Shown: positions 44,930 through 53,765 of the stretch, piece after piece
Numbering within the stretch: the first letter of the stretch is position 1
Layout: each line of letters starts with the position of its first letter
Assembly (NCBI RefSeq): GCF_035994945.1
Contig: NZ_CP108677.1
Location: forward strand, 806,001-870,000
DNA length: 64,000 nt
DNA from: Streptomyces sp. NBC_01216
GTDB taxonomy: Bacteria > Actinomycetota > Actinomycetes > Streptomycetales > Streptomycetaceae
Direction of reading: 5' to 3'
The notes under the pieces: generated by a model
What the model saw: only the letters and a program-made list of their open reading frames with translations
What the model was told of the DNA's origin: nothing
The model's database searches: none
Program-made: the position numbers and the translations under genes

Positions 44930-46786
44930 TCATTCCCCGGCCGCGGTGAACCTGGCGCCGATGACGGAGAGTCCGTGCCTCAGCCGGCGGAAGTACGTGG
45001 CCCGGCTGAGGTGCAGACGGGCCGCCGCCTGGTCGTGGCTTGCGCACCGCTCCAGGTAGTAGGTCCGCAGTACCCGGCCCGCCTCGGCCTCCGTGGGGGA
45101 CGGGCTCTGGGCGAGCGTGCGGACGGCGTCGTCGAGCCAGGCGCGCAGGCCGGCCACACCGGCGATGTGCGGTGCGGCGAGCAGCGGACTGCGCGCCAGT
45201 GCCACCGGGTCGCCGATCCGCCGCAGCGCGCGGCCGACGAGCCGGGGATCGGGGCCGGCGGCGACAGACGCGGTGCCGTCGGCGTCGGCGTCGGCGTCGG
45301 TCAGCCTGCCCAGCCAGGCCGGGAGTTCATGGGGGGTCATGTCACCGCTGAAGACGCGCGGGGGGTGTCCGCCTCCGTAGACGTCGTCACGGACGGCGCC
45401 GTGCGGGCGGAAGCGCAGGCCGCCGAGGAGGCTCTGGTAGTCGGGGCTGGCGGTGGAGACGACGGACCGGCCGTACCGGACGGCGAGCGTCAGGGTGTGC
45501 CGCAGGATCTGGGCGCGGATCACCGGGTCGGGACAGAAGGCCGCGCCGATGAACAGGCCGGCGGGCTCGGCTCCGGCGAGGAACCGGTCCGCGTGCTGCT
45601 GGAGCAACGGCTCGGCCCCGGAGAGGGTCCGCTCCTCGATCACGGTGAGGTTCGCGACCCCGACCGGCCGCCCCTCCTCGTCCCGGGCGATGACGAAGTC
45701 CGCCGTGCCCTCGCCGAGCCACCGCTCGGCCAGGCGGTCGGAACGGCGTGGGTCGAAGCCGTTGTGCAGCGCCCACTGGTGCAGGAGCGCGCCGACGGCG
45801 TCGGCGTCGGCGGCGACGGCGGGCCGGATCGAGGCCGGGGAGGGCGCCATCGGCCGCAGGAGCCGGCGGACGGACGGATCGCCGGCGAGGAAAAGCCCCT
45901 GCTCCACGAGACGGAGGCGCTCGACGGGGGTGCGCGCCGCCCGCAACTGGGCGGCGCGGTATCCGGCGGCACGGGTGCGCAGGGTGCCGTGTTCCACGGG
46001 GCGGCGCCAACGGTAGGCCAGTTCCATGACCTGGCGGTAGGGGTCAGGCAGGGCCAGGCCGAGGGCGGTCCGCCGCACCAGGCTCAGTGCCGCGAGTCCG
46101 GTGAAGAGCTCGGGCCCGGCCCGCAGCAGCCTCTCGTCGCCCGCTCCCACCGTGGCGAGCAGCCGCAGCGCGTTGCGCCGACGGATTCCGGGCAGCTCCC
46201 GGCCGAGTCGGCGCAGGATGTCCTCGGTGACGTGGTCGGCCACGGCGCCGGGCACATCGGGGGGAACGCCGTCGTGGAGGGCGCGGCAGGCCGACTCGGC
46301 CAGCAGCGGAACGCCGCCGGCCAGCGAGGTCACCAGCGCGCGCCCGGCCGGGGAGTCGATCCGCGCCGCCGCCGCGAGTGCCCCGACCTCCGCGTCCGGC
46401 AGCGGGTGCACGGCGACGGTGACCACCTCGGAACCGGCCCAGCCCGGGGCGGACAGCAGCGGCTTGCGGCTGAGCACCAGCACGGTCGGACGGGTGTCCC
46501 CCGCCTGGTCCAGGGTGTCGCGCAACGATCCCAGGTCCTCGCGCCGGTCCGCGTTGTCGATCACCAGGAGGCGGGCGGAGGGTGCGCCGAGTTCCCGGGC
46601 CAGCGCGTCGAGCGCGCCCGGACGGTCCAGCTCGACGCGGGCCGCGGGGCCGAGCCGGGCGGCCATCCAGGTCTTGCCCGAGCCAAGAGGTCCGGTCAGG
46701 TTCACCAGCCGGTGGGTCGCCACCGTCCGTTCCAGCGCGGTGAGCTGCGCCGTTCCCGGTCGTGCCGCTCCGCTGGTTCCACCCAT
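44930..46786 (-). CDS. P-loop ATPase / GNAT-like / HTH fusion regulator
   Basis: The 618-residue product has three regions. Residues 1-290 are a STAND/NACHT-like ATPase: LVNLTGPLGSGKTWMAARLG (Walker A), ARLLVIDNADRREDL (Walker B) and PTVLVLSRKPLL (sensor-type). Residues 330-500 resemble a GNAT fold (IRPAVAADADAVGALLHQWA, FVIARDEEGRPVGVANLTVI, LLGGLRFRPHG). The C-terminal 60 residues hold a helix-turn-helix (HDQAAARLHLSRATYFRRLR). It is likely an ATP-dependent transcription regulator with a ligand or acetyl-CoA-binding middle domain. A GTG at 46795, better spaced from AGGGG, is an alternative start. It converges with the lipoprotein gene. Confidence 0.82.
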   Translation of the reverse strand: MGGTSGAARPGTAQLTALERTVATHRLVNLTGPLGSGKTWMAARLGPAARVELDRPGALDALARELGAPSARLLVIDNADRREDLGSLRDTLDQAGDTRPTVLVLSRKPLLSAPGWAGSEVVTVAVHPLPDAEVGALAAAARIDSPAGRALVTSLAGGVPLLAESACRALHDGVPPDVPGAVADHVTEDILRRLGRELPGIRRRNALRLLATVGAGDERLLRAGPELFTGLAALSLVRRTALGLALPDPYRQVMELAYRWRRPVEHGTLRTRAAGYRAAQLRAARTPVERLRLVEQGLFLAGDPSVRRLLRPMAPSPASIRPAVAADADAVGALLHQWALHNGFDPRRSDRLAERWLGEGTADFVIARDEEGRPVGVANLTVIEERTLSGAEPLLQQHADRFLAGAEPAGLFIGAAFCPDPVIRAQILRHTLTLAVRYGRSVVSTASPDYQSLLGGLRFRPHGAVRDDVYGGGHPPRVFSGDMTPHELPAWLGRLTDADADADGTASVAAGPDPRLVGRALRRIGDPVALARSPLLAAPHIAGVAGLRAWLDDAVRTLAQSPSPTEAEAGRVLRTYYLERCASHDQAAARLHLSRATYFRRLRHGLSVIGARFTAAGE

Positions 46787-47042
46787 CCCTCCCACCACCC
46801 ACCCCTGCGTGTCAGTCCACGCGGCGCCCCGCCTGGACTGACACGCTACGAGACGACCGTCGGCCGCGACAGCCCCTCGCGGGCGGGCGAGGGCTCGGAT
46901 CGCCGGGCGCCGCCGCGCCCTCCGGGAACGGACCGCGACCTCACGGCCCCGGGATGGCGCGGCGTGCGAACGGCGCTCCCCGGGGTCCGTTCCCCCGTCG
47001 TGGGCGGGTCCGGCGGCGCACGGACGGTCTACCCGTGCGGCG

Positions 47043-48242
47043 TCAGCGTTCACCCGCGAGGTCGAGATCGCCGCTGCGCGTCCCGGCCCCGGTCCCGACG
47101 CGCCGGGTGCCGCTCCACGGGTGCGCGAGCGGGTGGGACACCCCGCGCCACCAGAGCTCCGCGGGCAACTTCCCCGCGGGCTCGAAGGGCTCGCCCGGCC
47201 GCGGGAACGCCACCGCCTGGCCGGCCTCCTCGGCCGCGTCCTGCGTCCACTCCCCCGGCTCCGCCCACGCGTGCAGTGCCAGGTTGAAGGTGCCCCAGTG
47301 GATCGGCAGCAGCACACCGTGCGGACGTCCGCCCTGCAGATCGAGGTGGGCCCGCATGCCCTCGGCCGGGGTCATGTGGATGTCGGGCCAGTACTCGGAG
47401 TAGGCGCCGATCTGGATCATGGTCAGGTCGAAGGGACCGTGCGCGGCGCCGATCTCGGCGAAGCCGGGGAAGTACCCGGTGTCGCCGCTGTGGTAGATCC
47501 GGTGCTCGGGTCCGGCGACGACCCAGGACGCCCAGAGGGTGTGCTGCTGGTTGCGCAGGCCCCGGCCGCAGAAGTGACGGGCGGGCGTGGCGGTGAGCCG
47601 CAGCTCGCCGACGTCGGTGGTCTCGTTCCAGTCCAGCTCCCGCAGGCGCGCGGCGGGCACGCCCCAGCGCTCCAGGTGGGCTCCGACGCCCAGCGGAACC
47701 GCGAAGACCGTGTCGGTCGAGGCCAGCGCCTTGATCGTGGGCAGGTCGAGGTGGTCGTAGTGGTCGTGCGAGATCACGACGACGTCGACCGGCCCGAGCT
47801 CGGCGAGGGGCACCGGAACGGAGTGGAGCCGCTTGGGCCCGACGAACGGGAAGGGGGAGCAACGCTCGCCCCAGACCGGATCGAAGAGCACCCGGCGGCC
47901 GTCGATCTCGACGAGGACGCTGGAGTGCCCCATCCAGGTGACGCGCAGCCCGGAGGCCGGCGGCCGGGCGAGGTCGGCCAGGGTGGTGGCGTGGACCGGG
48001 ATCGGGGCTCGGGGGGCCCGGTGCACCCGGGCTTCCCTCTCGAAGTAGACCTTGGCGAACTCGACGGTGGAACCGGAGGGTCGGTGGCGGGCCGACACGG
48101 GGTTCTGGAAGACGCCGTCCGCGAAGTTCGGCGAGCGGCGGATGCGGTCCAGTCGCGCGCCTGTCGGGTCGGCGCCGAAGGCCTCCGGACGCAGGGCGCG
48201 CAGACGGGCCCGCAACGTACGGTCGGAGCCAGTGCCGGTCAC
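47043..48242 (-). CDS. MBL-fold metallohydrolase (NAPE-PLD/UlaG-like)
   Basis: This 399-residue metallo-beta-lactamase-fold hydrolase has LRVTWMGHSSVLVEIDGRRV, VVVISHDHYDHLDLPTIKAL (HxHxDH dinuclear metal site), LTATPARHFCGRGLRN, IYHSGDTGYFPGF and LLPIHWGTFNLALHAWAEPG. This order is that of the N-acyl-phosphatidylethanolamine phospholipase D-like branch, which cleaves phosphodiesters. The N-terminal 90 residues match that branch too. The GTG at 48242 is preceded by GGAGG. It is divergent from the TetR gene, which may control it. The substrate is unknown; a membrane lipid is plausible. Confidence 0.88.
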   Translation of the reverse strand: MTGTGSDRTLRARLRALRPEAFGADPTGARLDRIRRSPNFADGVFQNPVSARHRPSGSTVEFAKVYFEREARVHRAPRAPIPVHATTLADLARPPASGLRVTWMGHSSVLVEIDGRRVLFDPVWGERCSPFPFVGPKRLHSVPVPLAELGPVDVVVISHDHYDHLDLPTIKALASTDTVFAVPLGVGAHLERWGVPAARLRELDWNETTDVGELRLTATPARHFCGRGLRNQQHTLWASWVVAGPEHRIYHSGDTGYFPGFAEIGAAHGPFDLTMIQIGAYSEYWPDIHMTPAEGMRAHLDLQGGRPHGVLLPIHWGTFNLALHAWAEPGEWTQDAAEEAGQAVAFPRPGEPFEPAGKLPAELWWRGVSHPLAHPWSGTRRVGTGAGTRSGDLDLAGER

Positions 48243-48478
48243 AGGACCTCCTGAGAGTCGGGGGATCGTTCCATTATGAGCGGATCCGGGCTTTCCCGGT
48301 CGACCAGAGGCCCTGACTGATCGCCACGCGGCCGATCTCTGTCATGTCACCGACGGCGCCGGTGTCCGGGCCGGTCGTCGCCGTCCGGCGGAGGGCGGCC
48401 GGACCGGGCGTCGGCGCGCACGGTCGATCAGTGCCGCGTCGTGGGTTCACGCAGGCCACACGGCGTAGGCTGCCCGGC

Positions 48479-49129
48479 GTGACGAGAGTGCGGTTGAGCG
48501 TGGCGGAGCGACGGGAGGAACTGCTGCGGGCAGCGGTGGAGCAGATCGAGGCGCGCGGATGCGCGGCCGTTCGGATCGCCGACGTCGCCTCCGCGCTCGG
48601 GGTGAGCAACGCGCTCGTGCTGTATCACTTCTCGACCAAGGAGAAGCTCGTCACCGAGGCGTTCGCCTACGCGGCCGAGAGCGATCTCGGCCGTTTGCGC
48701 AAGGTGCTCTCCCGCCGCACGTCGGCGGAGCGGCGGCTGCGCGCGGCGGTCCGCTGGTACGCGCCGTCCGGCCAGGCCAAGGGCTGGCGGCTGTGGATCG
48801 AGGGCTGGGCGGCGGCGCTGCGCGACCCCGCGCTGCGCGAGGTCGCCAAGGGGCTCGACCAGCAGTGGAAGGCGGCGTTGACCGGGGTGATCGCCGAGGG
48901 CAGGGCCGCCGGTGAGTTCGTCTGCGAGGACCCGGCCGCCGCGGCCTGGCGGCTGACGGCGTTCCTGGACGGGCTCGCCGTACAGATGACCTCCTATACG
49001 GGCTCGCTCTCCCGGGCGGCGATGTTGGAGTGGGCCGACGACGCGCTCTCCCGCGAGCTGGGGCTCTCCGCCCCGGACGGGGGTACGGCGGACGCCGGTA
49101 CGACGGACGGGTCCCGGCCCGTCCGGTAG
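48479..49129 (+). CDS. TetR-family transcriptional regulator
   Basis: This is a 216-residue regulator. The N-terminal TetR domain reads VAERREELLRAAVEQIEARG, IADVASALGVSNALVLYHFS and TKEKLVTEAFAYA, the last two containing the recognition helix. The C-terminal ligand domain contains WRLWIEGWAAALRDPALREV and WRLTAFLDGLAVQMTSYTG, similar to BetI-type regulators. The GTG at 48479 is chosen because homology begins there; no clear ribosome site precedes it. It is divergent from the MBL-fold gene across about 240 nt and probably represses it or itself. Confidence 0.88.
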   Translation: MTRVRLSVAERREELLRAAVEQIEARGCAAVRIADVASALGVSNALVLYHFSTKEKLVTEAFAYAAESDLGRLRKVLSRRTSAERRLRAAVRWYAPSGQAKGWRLWIEGWAAALRDPALREVAKGLDQQWKAALTGVIAEGRAAGEFVCEDPAAAAWRLTAFLDGLAVQMTSYTGSLSRAAMLEWADDALSRELGLSAPDGGTADAGTTDGSRPVR

Positions 49130-49361
49130 CGCGGCCGGGAAGCGGGACGGCCGGGACCGGCCTGTTCCGCGCACCGGCGACGGGCCGCCGACGGGCCCCG
49201 GGGCGGGCGAGTCCGCGTCTCGACGCATCCGCTCGGCCACCGTCCCGGCCGCGGACGGGTCCGCCGCGACCACCCGGCCGCCCCGGCGCACCAGGCTGTC
49301 AGTGGACCTTGGTAGAACTCTGACGACAGTTGATCGACGCCGCCCGGCCCCTGGAGCACTC

Positions 49362-50321
49362 ATGACGATTTCGGACCGACTCCGGGAGTTGCACGGTCTG
49401 CCCGTGTACGAATTCCCCGGCCCTGACTCCACGGCCCTGCTGCCGGACCCGGCCTCCGTCGCCTGGCGCCTGTCTGCATCGACGTACTGTGAGGACGGCG
49501 ACGAGCAGTGGGCGGAGATCTTCGACCGCTTCCTCGCTCGGGTCGACGTGTCCCGGGTCCGCGCCCTGGTCGTCGGCGGCTGGGACGAGGCGTACGAGGA
49601 CTCCTCGGCGGACATCGTCACCTCCCTCGTCGGCGCGGGTGACCGTCTCACCGCGCTGGACGCCCTCTTCCTCGGTGACATGACCGGGGAGGACTGCGAG
49701 ATCTCGTGGATCCAGCAGACCGACGTGACGCCGCTGCTCGCCGCCTACCCGCGGCTGCGGGAGTTCGGTGTGCGCGGCGGGAGCGGTCTGCTCTTCCCGT
49801 CGGTCCGGCACTCCGGACTCCGCACCCTCGTGGTCGAGTCTGGCGGTCTGGGCGCCGAGGTCGTGCGCGGCATCGCGGGCAGCGACCTGCCCGCCCTGGA
49901 GAACCTCGAACTCTGGCTCGGCACCGACCAGTACGGCGGCGACAGCACACCCGCCGACCTGGAACCGCTGCTCGCCGGCACCGGCTTCCCCGCACTGCGC
50001 CGGCTCGCGCTGCGCGACAGCGACGTCCAGGACGCGATAGCCGCCGCCGTGGCGGCCTCTCCCGTGGTCTCGCGGATCGCACACCTCGACCTGTCGATGG
50101 GCACGCTCACCGACGAGGGCGCGGCCGCGCTGCTGGCCGGACGGCCGCTGACCCACCTCGGGCGCCTCGGCCTCGCACACCACTTCCTCTCCGAGGAGAT
50201 GGGCGAGCGGATCGTCGCGGCCCTCGCACCGCACGGTGTGGAGGTCGACGTCTCAGACCGGCAGCTGCCGGAGACGTACGGCGACGGGGAGACCTACCGG
50301 TACGTCGCGGTCGCGGAATGA
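49362..50321 (+). CDS. STM4015 family protein
   Basis: The ATG at 49362 follows GGAG. This is a soluble protein of 319 residues with leucine-rich-repeat-like periodicity: VRALVVGGWDEAYEDSSADI, LRTLVVESGGLGAEVVRGIA, LENLELWLGTDQYGGDSTPA, LRRLALRDSDVQ, IAHLDLSMGTLTDEGAAALL. It ends in a YRYVAVAE tail. It is the first of five overlapping genes with the order 4015-4014-4013-4012-4011, named after Salmonella STM4011-4015. The family has no assigned function; the LRR fold suggests a binding scaffold. Confidence 0.85.
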   Translation: MTISDRLRELHGLPVYEFPGPDSTALLPDPASVAWRLSASTYCEDGDEQWAEIFDRFLARVDVSRVRALVVGGWDEAYEDSSADIVTSLVGAGDRLTALDALFLGDMTGEDCEISWIQQTDVTPLLAAYPRLREFGVRGGSGLLFPSVRHSGLRTLVVESGGLGAEVVRGIAGSDLPALENLELWLGTDQYGGDSTPADLEPLLAGTGFPALRRLALRDSDVQDAIAAAVAASPVVSRIAHLDLSMGTLTDEGAAALLAGRPLTHLGRLGLAHHFLSEEMGERIVAALAPHGVEVDVSDRQLPETYGDGETYRYVAVAE

Positions 50322-51445
50322 CCTCCGCCCCGCGCCTCGCCGTCGTCGGCAATCCGGGCAACCGCCGTGTCGCGTTCTTCCGCGACGCCGTGCGGGCCGC
50401 CGGGCTGCCCGAGGCACGGGTCGTGCCGTGGGCCGACGTCCTGCGGGGCCGGGCCGGGTTCCGGGCGGGCGAGACGGTCCGGCTGGACTCGCCCGGTGAG
50501 GACCCGGACGTGGAGCGGATGTTGCGCGGTGCGGACGATCCGACACGGGTGGAGGGCACGGCCCGCTGGTACCGGGCGTTCACCGTCGCCGCGGCGGATC
50601 TCGCCCGGTCGGCCGCCACGGCGGCGGCGGTACTGCTCGACGACCCGGCCGAACTCGCCGTGCTGTTCGACAAGAGGCTGGCCCACGCGCGGTTGAGGGA
50701 GGCAGGGGTCCCGGTGCCGGACTCGCCCACCTCCGGGCCGCACGCGCCGCCGGTGGAGAGCTGGGCCGACGTCCGGTCCCTGTCCTCGGCCGCCGGACTG
50801 CGCCGGATCTTCGTCAAACTCGCCCACGGCTCCTCCGCCTCGGGGGTGCTCGCCGTGCAGACGAACGGCGCGGGCCGGGTGCACGCCACCACCTCCGTGG
50901 AGCGCGGGCCGGACGGCAGGCTCTTCAACTCCCTTCGGGTGCGCCACTACACGACGGAGCGGGAGGTCGCCGCCGTCGTGGACGCGCTCGCCCCGGACGG
51001 TCTGCACATCGAGCGCTGGCTACCGAAGGCGACGCAGGAGGGCCGCGCGGCCGATCTGCGGGTGGTGGTGGTCGACGGCCGCGCCACCCATGCCGTCGTC
51101 CGCACCAGCCGTTTCCCGATGACCAACCTCCACCTGGGCGGCACCCGGGGCAGCCTGGGCGCGGCGCGGGAGGCGGTGGAGCGGGCCGGAGCCCGCTGGT
51201 CCGACGCGCTCGGCGTGTGCGAGCGGGCGGCGGCGTCCTTCCCCGGGACCCATTGCGTCGGAGTGGACCTGCTGCCCTCGGTCGGCTGGCGCCGGTTCGC
51301 CGTGGGCGAGGTCAACGCCTTCGGCGATCTCCTGCCGGGCCTCACCGGGCTGCCCGGCAGCGGCGCCGAGGGCCTGGACACCTACGCGGCGCAGGTGGCC
51401 GCCCTCCTCCGTACTCCCCGCACCACAGGAACGAGCACCAGGTGA
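50318..51445 (+). CDS. STM4014 family protein (ATP-grasp-like)
   Basis: This protein has 375 residues and its start overlaps the previous stop (ATGA). The layout, LAVVGNPGNRRVAFFRDAVR, LFDKRLAHARLREAGVPVPD, RIFVKLAHGSSASGVLAVQT, DLRVVVVDGRATHAVVRTSR and RRFAVGEVNAFGDLLPG, follows ATP-grasp ligases. The lysine in FVKLAHGSSASG and the acidic residues near the end (GVDLLPS, GEVNAFG) could bind ATP and magnesium. Within this operon it may ligate an amino acid or modify a peptide. The substrate is unknown. Confidence 0.85.
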   Translation: MTSAPRLAVVGNPGNRRVAFFRDAVRAAGLPEARVVPWADVLRGRAGFRAGETVRLDSPGEDPDVERMLRGADDPTRVEGTARWYRAFTVAAADLARSAATAAAVLLDDPAELAVLFDKRLAHARLREAGVPVPDSPTSGPHAPPVESWADVRSLSSAAGLRRIFVKLAHGSSASGVLAVQTNGAGRVHATTSVERGPDGRLFNSLRVRHYTTEREVAAVVDALAPDGLHIERWLPKATQEGRAADLRVVVVDGRATHAVVRTSRFPMTNLHLGGTRGSLGAAREAVERAGARWSDALGVCERAAASFPGTHCVGVDLLPSVGWRRFAVGEVNAFGDLLPGLTGLPGSGAEGLDTYAAQVAALLRTPRTTGTSTR

Positions 51446-52422
51446 ATCCCCCGACGGTCCGTCCCGCACCGGACACGGCCTCCGCGGCAGGCACGCGCGA
51501 GCCCGACATGAACACGGTCGTGGGCAGCCACGACCTCCTGCTGGTCACCCTCGACACCCTGCGCCATGACGTGGCCGTCGAACTGGCGGCCTCGGGCCGC
51601 ATCCCGAACCTGGCCCGGCACCTGCCGGGCGGCCGGTGGGAGCGCCGGCACGCTCCGGGCAGCTTCACGTACGCCTCGCACCAGGCGATCTTCGCCGGCT
51701 TCCTGCCCACCCCGGCCGTGCAAGGTCCCCATCCGCGGCTGTTCGCCGCCCGGTTCGCGGGCAGTGAGAGCACGGCCGACGGCACCTTCGTCCTGGACAC
51801 GCCCGACCTGGTCTCGGGCCTCGCCGCGGAGGGCTACCGGACGGTCTGCGTCGGCGGAGTCGGCTTCTTCGACAAGCGACCGCCGCTCGGCGCGGTCCTG
51901 CCGGGGCTGTTCCAGGAGAGCCACTGGGAGCCCGCGTTCGGGGTCGCCTCCCCGGTGTCGTTCGAGGCCCAGGTGGACCGGGCCGAGGAGGTCGTGGCCG
52001 CGCTGCCGGCCGGCCGGCGCCTGTTCCTCTTCGTCAACGTGTCCGCGCTGCACCAGCCCAACTGGTTCCACCTGCCGGGCGCGACGCGCGAGGACGGCGA
52101 CACGCGTGCCACGCACGCCGCGGCCCTCGAGTACGTCGACCGGCACATCGGCCGGCTCTTCGCGGCCATGAGCAGCCGCCGCCGCTGCTTCGCGATCGTC
52201 TGCTCGGACCACGGCACGGCCTACGGAGAGGACGGCTTCACCGGGCACCGGCTCGGCCACGAGGTGGTGTGGACCGTGCCGTACGCGCAGTTCTTCCTGG
52301 ACGGTCCCGCCACCGGTAAGGCTTCGGACCCCGCCCCCGCGGGAGCCCCGGACGCGGGGTCCGCGGACCCCGGCCCCGGCACGCCGGGTGCCGCCGGTCC
52401 GCGCGAGGAGGCGGCGGCATGA
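51442..52422 (+). CDS. STM4013 family hydrolase (alkaline-phosphatase/sulfatase fold)
   Basis: This protein has 326 residues. The GTG at 51442 overlaps the previous stop (GTGA); an ATG at 51508 is a shorter alternative. The core, LLLVTLDTLRHDVAVELAAS, GSFTYASHQAIFAGFLPTPA, FLFVNVSALHQPNWFHLPG and AIVCSDHGTAYGEDGFTGH, follows the alkaline-phosphatase superfamily with metal ligands in LDTLRHD and CSDHGT. The nucleophile would be the Thr/Ser of the SFTYASH region. The last 40 residues are a Pro/Gly/Ala-rich tail. It is probably a phosphoester or sulfate hydrolase of the operon. Confidence 0.85.
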   Translation: MNPPTVRPAPDTASAAGTREPDMNTVVGSHDLLLVTLDTLRHDVAVELAASGRIPNLARHLPGGRWERRHAPGSFTYASHQAIFAGFLPTPAVQGPHPRLFAARFAGSESTADGTFVLDTPDLVSGLAAEGYRTVCVGGVGFFDKRPPLGAVLPGLFQESHWEPAFGVASPVSFEAQVDRAEEVVAALPAGRRLFLFVNVSALHQPNWFHLPGATREDGDTRATHAAALEYVDRHIGRLFAAMSSRRRCFAIVCSDHGTAYGEDGFTGHRLGHEVVWTVPYAQFFLDGPATGKASDPAPAGAPDAGSADPGPGTPGAAGPREEAAA

Positions 52423-53756
52423 CGCGCCCCGAGCCCCCGCGCCCGTACCAGAGCTACGTGTACGCCTATCCCCACAAGACGGCGTACCGGAGGCTGCCCG
52501 ACCCCGCTCCCTCGCTCGCCGCTCTGTGGGCGCACGAGCCCAAGGACGCGCTCTCCCTCTACGCGCACGTGCCGTTCTGCGAGGTCCGCTGCGGTTTCTG
52601 CAATCTCTTCACCCGGATCGGCGCCCCGGACGAGCTGACCACCCGCTATCTCGACGCCCTGGACCGGCAGGCGTCCGCCGTCCGCGAGGCGCTCGGGGAG
52701 CGCTCCCCGGTCCGTTTCGCGACGGCCGCCTTCGGCGGAGGCACGCCCACCTTCCTGACCGCCGGCGAGCTGGAACGCCTCTGCGACATCGCCGAACGGC
52801 GGATGGGCGCCGACCTGCGGGCCGTGCCGCTGTCGGTGGAGACCTCGCCGTCGACGGCGACCGCCGACCGGCTCGCGGTGCTCGCCGACCGGGGCGCGAC
52901 GCGCCTGAGCATCGGGGTACAGAGCTTCGTCGAGTCGGAGGCGCGGGCCGCTGTGCGTCCGCAGCGCCGAGCGGAGGTGGAGGCCGCGCTCGGCCGCATC
53001 CGGGACACCGGCGTACCGGTGCTCAACATCGATCTCATCTACGGCATCGACGGGCAGACCGAGGAGAGCTGGCGGCGCTCGCTGGACGCGGCCCTCGCCT
53101 GGCGCCCCGAGGAGCTGTACCTCTATCCGCTGTACGTCCGTCCGCTCACCGGGCTGGGCCGGCTCTCGCCCGACGCCGACCCGGAGTGGGACGAACAGCG
53201 ACTGCGCCTGTACCGTCACGGCCGGGACCACCTCCTCGCGCGGGGCTACGAGCAGGTGTCGATGCGGATGTTCCGCCGCGCGGGCGGCCCGCCGCAGGGT
53301 GGCGCCGATCATGCCTGCCAGACCGACGGCATGGTCGGTCTGGGCTGTGGCGCCCGTTCCTACACCTCGACGCTGCACTATTCCTTCGACTACGCCGTCG
53401 ACATGCGCGAGATCCGCTCGATCATCGACGTGTACACGGGCACCGCGGACTTCGGCCACGCCCGGGTGGGCCGACCGGTCGACGCGGGCGAGGCGCGCCG
53501 GCGCCATCTGCTGCAGTCGCTGCTGCAGGCCCGGGGCATGCCCGTGGCGGAGTACACGGGACGGTTCGGCTCCTCGCCTCACGCGGACTTCGCCGAGGAG
53601 CTGGCCCGGTTCGAGTCGCTGGGCTGGCTGGACCAGGAGGCCCCGGACGGGCTGCTCCGGCTCTCCGCCGAGGGGCTGGCGCACTCGGACGGGATCGGTC
53701 CGGAGCTGTTCTCCCCGGCGGTGCGGGCGGCCATGGCGGCCTACGAGCCGAAGTAG
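52419..53756 (+). CDS. STM4012 family radical SAM protein (HemN-like)
   Basis: This is a 445-residue radical SAM enzyme whose start overlaps the upstream gene by 4 nt. The cluster-binding CEVRCGFC (CX3CX2C) lies near residue 54, after LSLYAHVPF. HemN-like hallmarks are FGGGTPTFLTAGELERLC, SVETSPSTATADRLAVL, RLSIGVQSFVESEARAAVRP and LNIDLIYGIDGQTEESWRRS. A C-terminal winged-helix region (RGMPVAEYTGRFGSSP) matches HemN/HemW. It is not a coproporphyrinogen oxidase by context. The radical chemistry and substrate are unknown, but a role in modifying the operon's product is likely. Confidence 0.9.
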   Translation: MTRPEPPRPYQSYVYAYPHKTAYRRLPDPAPSLAALWAHEPKDALSLYAHVPFCEVRCGFCNLFTRIGAPDELTTRYLDALDRQASAVREALGERSPVRFATAAFGGGTPTFLTAGELERLCDIAERRMGADLRAVPLSVETSPSTATADRLAVLADRGATRLSIGVQSFVESEARAAVRPQRRAEVEAALGRIRDTGVPVLNIDLIYGIDGQTEESWRRSLDAALAWRPEELYLYPLYVRPLTGLGRLSPDADPEWDEQRLRLYRHGRDHLLARGYEQVSMRMFRRAGGPPQGGADHACQTDGMVGLGCGARSYTSTLHYSFDYAVDMREIRSIIDVYTGTADFGHARVGRPVDAGEARRRHLLQSLLQARGMPVAEYTGRFGSSPHADFAEELARFESLGWLDQEAPDGLLRLSAEGLAHSDGIGPELFSPAVRAAMAAYEPK

Positions 53757-53765
53757 GGGGGCCGC

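Noticed and set aside
52419..53756. Oxygen-independent coproporphyrinogen oxidase
   Set aside because: The HemN-like fold is shared, but the STM4011-4015 gene context points to the separate STM4012 family.
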